From CAG-791 sp963605745 (lineage in GTDB: Bacteria; Bacillota; Clostridia; Lachnospirales; Lachnospiraceae), in contig CAVCWT010000001.1 of the NCBI GenBank assembly GCA_963605745.1, forward strand, positions 124,001 through 188,000: a DNA stretch of 64,000 bases. The letters run 5' to 3'. The notes under the pieces were generated by a model that made no database searches, had not been told where the DNA came from, and saw only the letters and a program-made list of their open reading frames with translations. Of the stretch, positions 8,700-15,089 are shown one piece after another. A program made the position numbers and the translations under genes. Positions within the stretch are counted from its first letter, which is position 1. Every line of letters starts with the position of its first letter.

Positions 8700-10013
8700 T
8701 CAGCGATTTTGTGAGCACTGCAGGTAGAATTCCTGCATCTTTGCTGCCGCTGCGGTCACTTCATATCCTGCCGTCTCCAGTTCCTTCATCGCATCGGCAG
8801 AAGCCTTGCTCCGAGATGCTTCTCTCTTTGCAGCTGCACTTTCCGTATTCTGCGTTCGCTGCAGGATTTCCTTTGCCCAGGCTCCGGCATTCTCCTCACC
8901 AAGAGGGAGCTGCACCACGAGATCCGTGATGGCCGCCTCTTTCGTAATCGTGTCTGCAATCACGCATGGCAAACCCGCCGCCTGTGCCTCCACTACTGTT
9001 CCCGGCATGCCTTCATAAAGAGACGGGAACACGAAGACATCAAACGCCTGATAGATGCCTGCCGTCTCCTCCCGGTTCAGCTGACCGGTCAGGATCAGAC
9101 GATCCAAAAGGCCTGCCTCTTTAAAGACCTTCGGAATCTCATCCTGCAGGGAGCCTTTGCCGGCGAACAGATAATATACATTCTGCTCCGGTCGCATCCT
9201 GACCAGCTCTTTGCCGATCCTGGCAATATAAGCGTGATTTTTAACCGGGTCCAGGCGTCCGACATGGCCGATCACCAGTGCATTCTCCGGAATGCCGTAC
9301 CTGGTGCGAACCTTCTGTCTCTTCGCCGGATCATAGGTAAAGGCCGACAGCTCCAGCGCATTCGGGACGCTCATGACCTTCCCGCTCTCATAGGCCCTTT
9401 TGCCGAACACCGAGATCGAGGCCTCCTTCGAGCACGACATCATTACATCGCATCGCTTTGCCAGAGACAGACGGAACACCCTCGTCATTACGCCGCGGAT
9501 TCCCGCATCCACGCCGGCGCTCCTTGCATGTGCAATCGTCACCGGAACGCCTTCTGCCTTGGCGATCGGAAGGTAAATCGATGCCATGGAGGTCATATGG
9601 CCCTCCACGGCGGTGAACTCATGGTGCTGTGCAAAGAAGGTCCTGCACGCCCTTCGATAGCTCCCAAGGTTCGTCCCGGTAAAGCGCGGCAGCACATAGA
9701 TTCTGCCGCCAAGGGAGAGGATCTCATCGTCCAGATCCTCCTTAGGGCGAAGGGCGTACAGCGTCTGCGTGTCAGTTTTTCCTTTTGTGCCGTTCTGACC
9801 TGACGCAGTCTCTGCCGCATCCGCTGCATTCATCTTATAATGCACCAGGAAATCGAACTGCACCTTCGTCCGGTCGATATGGCGATACAGATCCATGATT
9901 CTGGATTCCGCACCGCCCCGGTTCAGACGCCCCAAAACGTGAAGGATGCGGATCGGCTGACTGGATGCAGTGTCTTCGCTCATGCATTTCTCATCTTTTG
10001 TGATTTCATTCAT
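8700..10013 (-). CDS. Family 4 glycosyltransferase (capsular type)
   Basis: A GT-B glycosyltransferase of about 437 residues. The N-terminal domain begins IRILHVLGRLNRGGAESRIM, typical of EpsF/CapM-type GT4 enzymes. The C-terminal domain has GHVGRLDPVKNH and FVFPSLYEGMPGTVVEAQAAGLP, with the retaining E-x7-E pattern. The start at 10013 has GGAG eight bases upstream; a GTG at 10082 extends the frame but lacks a ribosome site. The C-terminus carries an Ala/Lys/Ser-rich insertion before the last helix. It resembles the GT4 at 52264-53532, which has the same kind of insertion, so the two may be paralogues. Confidence 0.88.
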   Translation of the reverse strand: MNEITKDEKCMSEDTASSQPIRILHVLGRLNRGGAESRIMDLYRHIDRTKVQFDFLVHYKMNAADAAETASGQNGTKGKTDTQTLYALRPKEDLDDEILSLGGRIYVLPRFTGTNLGSYRRACRTFFAQHHEFTAVEGHMTSMASIYLPIAKAEGVPVTIAHARSAGVDAGIRGVMTRVFRLSLAKRCDVMMSCSKEASISVFGKRAYESGKVMSVPNALELSAFTYDPAKRQKVRTRYGIPENALVIGHVGRLDPVKNHAYIARIGKELVRMRPEQNVYYLFAGKGSLQDEIPKVFKEAGLLDRLILTGQLNREETAGIYQAFDVFVFPSLYEGMPGTVVEAQAAGLPCVIADTITKEAAITDLVVQLPLGEENAGAWAKEILQRTQNTESAAAKREASRSKASADAMKELETAGYEVTAAAAKMQEFYLQCSQNR

Positions 10014-10108
10014 CCGATCTGCTCCATCCTGCTCTGTAAATTGCTTTCGCGTCTTGCTGCGATGCCCTGCCGTTTCCTTCACTCAAGGACACTGCGCTTT
10101 TGCGCGCT

Positions 10109-10858
10109 CTATTTTGCCTTGTTTTGCTCATTCCGCTCACGTACCGCACGTTTTACGGCAGCCATGAGCTGCTCCTTGTTCTGTCCCAGTGTCCCTCGGC
10201 GTACCGGCTTTTCCTCTAACAGCTGTGCATACGGCATCATATCCTGATCCCGGAAGATTTCTTCATAGGCTGCGTAGTCTTTTTCCTCCAGCGTATTGCA
10301 ATGCACAACAAAGGTTGTCACGCCGGAGGTTTTTTTCAGGCTGTCCGCCTTGCGGTAGGAGATTGGATAGAAGGTCAATCCTTCATACTGATACGGTCTG
10401 CTGCCGAAGCCATCCGTCAATGCCGTAAAATCCAACGACCGCAGCGCCATCAGCGTATTCATGTCATAGGAATGGGCAGGAGCCATGAACAGCGTCGTGT
10501 CAATTCCATGTGCATGCAGGATCTCCTTGCCTTTTCGCAGGCGATCCCGCTGTTCCTCGTAATCCTCTCCTGCGAATTCCGACTGCCGGTTCAAGGGCAG
10601 CATGCCGCCCTTGTCCGTTGTATAGACGTGATGGCAGCCATGCATGCACAGCGTCCATCCGTCCTTGTCTCTGCGCTCTTTGATGTAATCCCAAAAGTCG
10701 TCTCTTGCAGGGTCAATGGAGAGCTTTGGATCCCGGTTATCCGGTACGATTCCCAGAAGAGGCTTAACGCCGTATCGGTCCATCAGATCCTTAAAGCGCA
10801 GGAACTTTTCCCAGTTCATGTCGGCTGTGATGTCATCCAGCCGGATTGCAATTCTCAT
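10109..10858 (-). CDS. DUF2334-type polysaccharide deacetylase-like protein
   Basis: A protein of 249 residues starting MRIAIRLDDITADMNW, where the early Asp pair resembles the metal-binding start of NodB-like deacetylases. A later MHGCHHVY segment would supply the His ligands, and MAPAHSYD resembles the catalytic substrate loop. DUF2334 proteins are a divergent branch of carbohydrate esterase family 4. No signal peptide is seen, so it would act in the cytoplasm on a nucleotide- or lipid-linked sugar. The ATG at 10858 has AAGGA upstream; the frame is open to 10990, but that part overlaps the epimerase and lacks a ribosome site. Catalytic activity is unproven. Confidence 0.8.
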   Translation of the reverse strand: MRIAIRLDDITADMNWEKFLRFKDLMDRYGVKPLLGIVPDNRDPKLSIDPARDDFWDYIKERRDKDGWTLCMHGCHHVYTTDKGGMLPLNRQSEFAGEDYEEQRDRLRKGKEILHAHGIDTTLFMAPAHSYDMNTLMALRSLDFTALTDGFGSRPYQYEGLTFYPISYRKADSLKKTSGVTTFVVHCNTLEEKDYAAYEEIFRDQDMMPYAQLLEEKPVRRGTLGQNKEQLMAAVKRAVRERNEQNKAK

Positions 10859-10886
10859 ATCGTATCCTTTAGTGGAGTGTTGGTAT

Positions 10887-11861
10887 TTATAAGTTTTCCT
10901 TATACCAGTCGATGGCCAGCTGAATACCTGTTGCAAAATCATATGACGGATCGTAGCCAAGGTTCTCTCTTGCCTTTGTAATGTCCGCATTGCTGTCGCG
11001 AATATCGCCGGCTCTGGTGGGGCCGAATTTCGGCTCGATGTCTACGCCAAGGGCCTTTGTAATGTCATGATATACATCGATGAGGAATTCTCTTCCACCG
11101 GCACCGATGTTGTACGCAGTACCTGCCGCATCCTCGGATGCTGCGCAGCACCGAAGGCAGCCCTCGATGACATTGTCCACATAGGTAAAATCACGGCTCT
11201 GCTGTCCATCTCCGTTGATCGTCGGCTGCTCACCGGCCAGGAGCTGCTTGATAAATTTAGGAATTACGGCTGCGTAAACGCCATTGGGATCCTGATGACG
11301 GCCAAAGACGTTAAAGAAACGCATGCCATAGGTATTGAGTCCGTAAATTTCCTTATACATCTGGCCGTACATTTCATCGACTTTCTTGGTCAGCGCATAA
11401 GGAGACAGCGGTTTTCCCTCATGTCCTTCCTTTTTGGGGAGTTGTGTGGAGTCCCCGTATACCGAAGAGCTCGATGCATAGGCAAAGCGCTTTACGCCGT
11501 TTTGCCGGGAGGCCTCCATCATGTTCAGCGTGCCGCGAATGTTCACTTCCTCATAAAAAAGCGGCATCTCAATGCTGCGGGGCACCGATCCCCAGGCTGC
11601 CAGATTAATGACATAATCTACACCCTCCGTTGCCTTCAGGCAGGCATCCAGGTCCCGGATGTCCTCCTGCAGGAAGGTAAACTTCGGGTTCTCCATAAAG
11701 GGCTGAATGTTCTCGATGTGTCCGGTGGACAGGTTGTCCATCACGCGCACCTCATATCCCTTGTTCAGAATGGCCTCTGCCACGTTGGAACCAATAAAGC
11801 CGGCACCGCCGGTCACCAGGAATACGCTGTCCTCCGGAAACGTTATTTTCTCAAAGCTCAT
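10887..11861 (-). CDS. NAD-dependent nucleotide-sugar epimerase (GalE/WbpP-like extended SDR)
   Basis: A 324-residue extended short-chain dehydrogenase. The Rossmann motif TGGAGFIGSN is near the N-terminus, the active-site Ser region is YASSSSVYGD, the catalytic YxxxK is SPYALTKK, and DFTYVDNVIEG closes the sugar site. It would invert C4 of a UDP-hexose or UDP-HexNAc and supply precursors for the downstream EPS genes. Together with the UDP-sugar dehydrogenase at 54011-55327 it could form a TviB/TviC-like precursor pathway, which is inference. The start at 11861 has GGAGG ten bases upstream. It is the first gene of the EPS operon. Confidence 0.9.
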   Translation of the reverse strand: MSFEKITFPEDSVFLVTGGAGFIGSNVAEAILNKGYEVRVMDNLSTGHIENIQPFMENPKFTFLQEDIRDLDACLKATEGVDYVINLAAWGSVPRSIEMPLFYEEVNIRGTLNMMEASRQNGVKRFAYASSSSVYGDSTQLPKKEGHEGKPLSPYALTKKVDEMYGQMYKEIYGLNTYGMRFFNVFGRHQDPNGVYAAVIPKFIKQLLAGEQPTINGDGQQSRDFTYVDNVIEGCLRCCAASEDAAGTAYNIGAGGREFLIDVYHDITKALGVDIEPKFGPTRAGDIRDSNADITKARENLGYDPSYDFATGIQLAIDWYKENL

Positions 11862-11910
11862 GCTGTGTGATCCTCCAGAATCGATGTCATAAGACGATAC
11901 AATCCGTATT

Positions 11911-11919
11911 ATTATAGCA
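11911..11919 (-). promoter_or_regulatory. Extended -10 promoter before the EPS operon
   Basis: On the minus strand TGCTATAAT forms a perfect extended -10 (TGnTATAAT), 50 nt upstream of the epimerase start. No good -35 is visible, which an extended -10 can tolerate. The TG lies at the edge of the 104-bp repeat copy. Confidence 0.55.
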
Positions 11920-12020
11920 AATCCTCGATGTGGCTGGCTACAGGGGCTTCGCCCCTTGGCCACCTGCCTGTTTCATTCATGAATTCGTCTGCAAAGCAGC
12001 CGATTCATGTTGAAACAGGC
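11917..12020 (-). repeat. Truncated copy of the cloverleaf element (104 bp, identical to part of the next copy)
   Basis: These 104 bases recur without change at 12078-12181, offset by 161. On the minus strand they comprise two complete hairpin arms and half of a third arm of the cloverleaf element described at 12048-12193. They lack the closing stem. The identity implies a recent duplication. Confidence 0.9.
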
Positions 12021-12047
12021 TCCACTATTAATAAACATCTGCTCTCT

Positions 12048-12193
12048 GTTTAGCACCCGCATCTCGAATTTGCATTCGCAAATCCTCGATGTGGCTGGCT
12101 ACAGGGGCTTCGCCCCTTGGCCACCTGCCTGTTTCATTCATGAATTCGTCTGCAAAGCAGCCGATTCATGTTGAAACAGGCAGGTGCTAAACA
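12048..12193 (-). repeat. Cloverleaf-shaped structured repeat, complete copy
   Basis: A 146-nt element bounded by the inverted repeat tgtttagcacc / ggtgctaaaca. Read on the minus strand it folds as a four-way junction. P1 is the terminal stem. P2 is CCTGTTTCA with TGAAACAGG and an inner stem. P3 is GTGGC with GCCAC enclosing GGGGCGAAGCCCC. P4 is CATC-GAGG-ATTTGC with GCAAAT-TCGA-GATG. A copy of different sequence but the same fold lies before scfA at 14784-14924. It lies between the Fic terminator and the EPS operon. Whether it acts as RNA or as a miniature mobile element is not decided by the sequence. Confidence 0.75.
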
Positions 12194-12198
12194 GATAC

Positions 12199-12224
12199 AA
12201 AAAGAGGCCGTAAAACGGCCTCTT
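12199..12224 (-). terminator. Intrinsic terminator after fic
   Basis: On the minus strand the stem AAGAGGCCG / CGGCCTCTT has a five-base loop and is followed by five T. It overlaps the stop codon of the Fic gene by two bases. Confidence 0.9.
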
Positions 12225-12960
12225 ACTCAGCTGCAAAATATCTGCACTGTTCTTCATATTTTCCCGCTTCTTTTTCCATCAGGAATGTCAGCAGATCCAC
12301 TTTATTTTCCGCACGAAACTGCTGCAAGCCTTCGATGTATTCGCTGCGGTCTTCGTCCAGGATTAGAAAGGGCCTGATGTTCGGACTCTTCAGGGCCTCA
12401 CGAAAGAGGATCATGCGGCCGGTTCGCCCATTCCCATCCTGAAAGGGATGGATCGCTTCGTATCGTGCATGGAACCGGGCGAGCGTTTCCAGTGTCTTCT
12501 CTTCTCCATGGTACCAGGAAAGGAGCTCTGCGATCTGCGGTTCCACCTCAGCAGGCAGTGCCGTTTTATACATTCCGACCATATTGGGGCGTTTTTTGTA
12601 ATCGCCGATGGCATACCCATTGGCACGATCCTCGAACACACCGGATTTCAGTTCATAATGAAGATGCTTGATGATCTCCTGTGACAGTTCCTCCTCCAGA
12701 GTATCCAGCATGTAATTGAACATCAGGAAATGTCCGTTCATTTCCTCGACATCCTTCGCACGGTAATAATCATCGCTTCTGGGCAATGTTCCGTCGTCAA
12801 ACAAGGATGCCGTCTGTTCCGGCGTCAGCGTACTGCCTTCGATCTTGTTCGAGTTGTAGGCCATGGTTCGCTGTGTATAGGCATAGACTCCGGAACGGTC
12901 GAATCGTTTTTTTTCGATTCTGAATCGGCTCAGCAGCCAATCTTTGTCAATTTCCGCCAT
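12223..12960 (-). CDS. Fic-domain protein (likely AMP transferase, self-inhibited)
   Basis: A 245-residue protein with the Fic active-site loop HPFQDGNGRTGR at residues 171-182, matching HxFx(D/E)GNGRxxR. The catalytic His, the Mg-binding Asp and the Arg for the nucleotide phosphates are all present. An N-terminal helix carries SNKIEG at 37-42, matching the inhibitory (S/T)xxxE(G/N) motif, so its own Glu should block ATP placement until relieved. Fic enzymes usually transfer AMP to a hydroxyl of a target protein. The target is unknown and no antitoxin gene is adjacent. The ATG at 12960 follows AAAGGAG; the frame is open to 13023 but without a ribosome site. It has its own terminator. Confidence 0.9.
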   Translation of the reverse strand: MAEIDKDWLLSRFRIEKKRFDRSGVYAYTQRTMAYNSNKIEGSTLTPEQTASLFDDGTLPRSDDYYRAKDVEEMNGHFLMFNYMLDTLEEELSQEIIKHLHYELKSGVFEDRANGYAIGDYKKRPNMVGMYKTALPAEVEPQIAELLSWYHGEEKTLETLARFHARYEAIHPFQDGNGRTGRMILFREALKSPNIRPFLILDEDRSEYIEGLQQFRAENKVDLLTFLMEKEAGKYEEQCRYFAAE

Positions 12961-13056
12961 ACCGGTCTCCTTTCCGCCCACATTGTTTAACGCTCCCAGA
13001 CCCGTATTAACAATCTTTTCCATTCGTTTTCAGGCTGCGATTAAAAAAGTTCGTAA

Positions 13057-14457
13057 CTATTTAACCTGCTCTTCCTCGGCCTGCATTGCAGCCTCAGCCA
13101 CCTTGATCATGATGGCACACTCGATTCTCTTTCGGAAGATCTTGCAGCCGTACTCGTACGTCCCGTGGATGTCACCGGTCGCGTGATAGCCGTTAGCTGC
13201 ACAGCCGCCGGAGCAATAGAGCCTTGCCCAGCAGTTGTCACAGTCATGTCTGGCGTAGACGTTGCAGAGCTTGAACTCATCCCGAAGCTTGGTATTCGTC
13301 ACGCCGTCCCAGATGTTGCCGAGCTTGTACTCTGGATCGCTGACAAACTGATGGCAGGGATAGAGATCCCCCCAGGCCGTCACGGCCATATACTCTGTTC
13401 CGGAGCCGCAGCCGGAGATTCTCTTGTAAATACACGGGCCATGCTCCAGATTGATCATGTAATGATAGAAGGTGATCGGCTTTCCTTCCTGCTCTCTTCG
13501 GATCATATCCTTTGCCAGAATCTCATACTGCTCGAACAGGATCGGCAGATCCTCCTCCGTCAGTGCGCTCGGGCTCGACGGATCACAGACCACCGGCTCC
13601 ATCGAGAGCTCCGTAAAGCCAAGGTCATCTGCCATATGGAAAATGTCCTTGGAAAAGTCCGGATTGAAATGCGTGAAGGTTCCGCGCATGTAGTAGTTTT
13701 TGTCTCCTCTGGCTTTGGCGAACTGCTGGAATTTTGGCACGATGGTGTCATAGCTGCCGCGTCCCATACGGTCCACACGGAACCGATCGTTGACCTCCTT
13801 GCGCCCATCGAGGGACAGAACAACGTTATGACATTCCTTATTGGCCCACTCGATGACTTCCTCGTTCACACCAACACCGTTTGTGGTCAGTGTAAAGCGG
13901 AAATTTTTCTTTTTCTCCTTCTCGATGCTGCGGGCATAGGCCACAAGGTCCTTGCAGACCTGGAAGTTCATGAGCGGCTCGCCGCCGAAAAAGTCCACCT
14001 CAAGATTCCTTCGAAAGCCGGAATTCTCCACCAGAAAATCCAATGCGCGCTTTCCGGTCTCATAGCTCATGAGGCCTTCCTTGCCGTGGAAGTTTCCCTG
14101 CGAGGCAAAACAATACGAGCAATTAAGGTTGCAGGTGTGGGTAACCAGAAGACATAATGCCTTGATCACATTGGAACGATTCTTAAGATCAAAGGCCTTT
14201 CCGGCAAACACGTCCTCGGTAAACAGCTTGCCTGCCTGAATCAGTTCATCAATGTCCGAGAAGGTGTCGGCAACGTCCTCTTGTGTCAGTCCGTTGTCTT
14301 TATATTTTTCCAGAAGCTCTCTTCCGATGGTCTCCCGATCCTTTCCGGCATCAAGACCTGCAATGGCATCGTAGGCCACCTCATCCGTCACATGGACGGC
14401 TCCGGAATAAATGTCCAGAATAATGTTGTATCCGTTCAGCTGATATTGATGAATCAT
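13057..14457 (-). CDS. scfB: Radical SAM/SPASM maturase of the SCIFF peptide
   Basis: A 466-residue radical SAM enzyme that would install thioether crosslinks in the SCIFF precursor encoded just upstream (class: ranthipeptides, Cys sulfur to side-chain carbon of an acceptor residue). An N-terminal peptide-recognition region (about 1-80) precedes the CNLNCSYC motif at Cys109, Cys113 and Cys116, which binds the SAM-cleaving 4Fe-4S cluster. The Cys-rich SPASM domain near the C-terminus (CGSGTEYM ... CDNCWARLYCSGGCAANG) holds auxiliary clusters. The ATG at 14457 follows AAAGGA. It lies 140 nt after scfA, across a terminator-like hairpin that probably lowers its expression relative to the peptide. 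Confidence 0.95.
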   Translation of the reverse strand: MIHQYQLNGYNIILDIYSGAVHVTDEVAYDAIAGLDAGKDRETIGRELLEKYKDNGLTQEDVADTFSDIDELIQAGKLFTEDVFAGKAFDLKNRSNVIKALCLLVTHTCNLNCSYCFASQGNFHGKEGLMSYETGKRALDFLVENSGFRRNLEVDFFGGEPLMNFQVCKDLVAYARSIEKEKKKNFRFTLTTNGVGVNEEVIEWANKECHNVVLSLDGRKEVNDRFRVDRMGRGSYDTIVPKFQQFAKARGDKNYYMRGTFTHFNPDFSKDIFHMADDLGFTELSMEPVVCDPSSPSALTEEDLPILFEQYEILAKDMIRREQEGKPITFYHYMINLEHGPCIYKRISGCGSGTEYMAVTAWGDLYPCHQFVSDPEYKLGNIWDGVTNTKLRDEFKLCNVYARHDCDNCWARLYCSGGCAANGYHATGDIHGTYEYGCKIFRKRIECAIMIKVAEAAMQAEEEQVK

Positions 14458-14537
14458 AGCTTTTTCCTTTACCGAACCTTTTTTCAAAGTTTGTCTGCCG
14501 CATTTTCCTGCAGAACACCTTTAACCAGATCTCATAG

Positions 14538-14567
14538 AAAAGCCGGAACATCCGAAGATGCTCCGGC
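14538..14567 (-). terminator. Hairpin between scfA and scfB (partial terminator)
   Basis: On the minus strand GCCGGAGCATC and GATGTTCCGGC form an 11-bp stem closed by a TTCG tetraloop, followed by TTTT. The short T run and the downstream maturase gene suggest attenuation with read-through. The single G·U pair exists only in minus-strand RNA. Confidence 0.8.
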
Positions 14568-14597
14568 CGATCATATCATTATGTACTGGTACAGCGA

Positions 14598-14744
14598 TTA
14601 GTTGTTCTTGTTCTCGCAGTCCTGGTTTGCGATGCCGCAGCTGGTCTTGCATGCGCTCTGGCAGGAAGTCTGGCACTCGCCGCAGCCGCCGTTCTCAGCG
14701 CTCTTAGCCATATCACGTGTATTCAGAGTCATAATGTGCTTCAT
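14598..14744 (-). CDS. scfA: SCIFF ranthipeptide precursor
   Basis: A 48-residue peptide, MKHIMTLNTRDMAKSAENGG at the start, then a Cys-rich core with six Cys at positions 21, 24, 28, 32, 36 and 43, ending in CENKNN. This matches the SCIFF family (six cysteines in forty-five residues), which is near universal in Clostridia and always sits beside its radical SAM maturase. Acceptors for thioether links are likely the Thr and other residues between the cysteines. GGAGG lies eight bases before the ATG. A strong promoter and a cloverleaf leader element precede it. Quorum-type signalling has been proposed for related peptides; the role here is unknown. Confidence 0.97.
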   Translation of the reverse strand: MKHIMTLNTRDMAKSAENGGCGECQTSCQSACKTSCGIANQDCENKNN

Positions 14745-14783
14745 GATGTAATCCTCCATCGATTTATTATTTTCCCGTATCTA

Positions 14784-14924
14784 TTCAGCGCCTCCATCTC
14801 GATCTTCCTTCAGAAAACCTCGATGTGGCCGGCCAACGGTGCTCTGCACCTCGCCCACCTGTCAATCTCAATTGTGAAAACATCCGCAAGCGGTCGATCC
14901 ACCTTGAAATCACCATGCGCTGAA
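14784..14924 (-). ncRNA. Cloverleaf structured element in the scfA leader
   Basis: A 141-nt region between the scfA promoter and its ribosome site. On the minus strand it has the same four-arm plan as 12048-12193, but most stems differ by compensating changes. P1 is TTCAGCGC / GCGCTGAA. P2 is ATTTCAA / TTGAGAT plus an inner CCGC / GCGG. P3 holds GGTGC-AGA-GCACC. P4 is again CATC-GAGG ... TCGA-GATG. Several pairs are G·U on the minus strand and would be C·A on plus, which favours the minus strand as the RNA. No known riboswitch class is recognised. Confidence 0.65.
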
Positions 14925-14934
14925 CATTATTCAT

Positions 14935-14964
14935 ATTGTACCGACACCATCTGCACCTTGTCAA
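14935..14964 (-). promoter_or_regulatory. Sigma-A promoter of scfA
   Basis: On the minus strand TTGACA (14959-14964) and TACAAT (14935-14940) are separated by 18 bases. Transcription would start near 14928 and run through the cloverleaf element into scfA, giving a leader of about 180 nt. Confidence 0.85.
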
Positions 14965-15022
14965 GTTAACGTCGCAGGCAGGAAATCATCTCATTCATCG
15001 TCTCATTCACCGTTCATGACAG

Positions 15023-15051
15023 TCCCTGCAGCGGGCATCTCTGCCAGGACC
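15023..15051 (-). repeat. 29-nt block shared with the hairpin loop at 48443-48471
   Basis: The minus-strand block starts GGTCCTGGCAGAGATG and ends CTGCAGGGA. It matches the block at 48443-48471 (plus strand) except for about four positions. It lies downstream of the GH3 stop. It could be an RNA motif or the remnant of a coding segment (frame reads VLAEMPAAGT). Confidence 0.5.
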
Positions 15052-15089
15052 TTCTGGTTGACTGATGCGCGGACTATGATCACTGCTTC

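Noticed and set aside
12223..12960. Toxin-antitoxin pair with a Fic/Doc toxin
   Set aside because: No antitoxin gene is adjacent, and the inhibitory SxxxEG motif lies within the same chain, as in self-inhibited Fic proteins.
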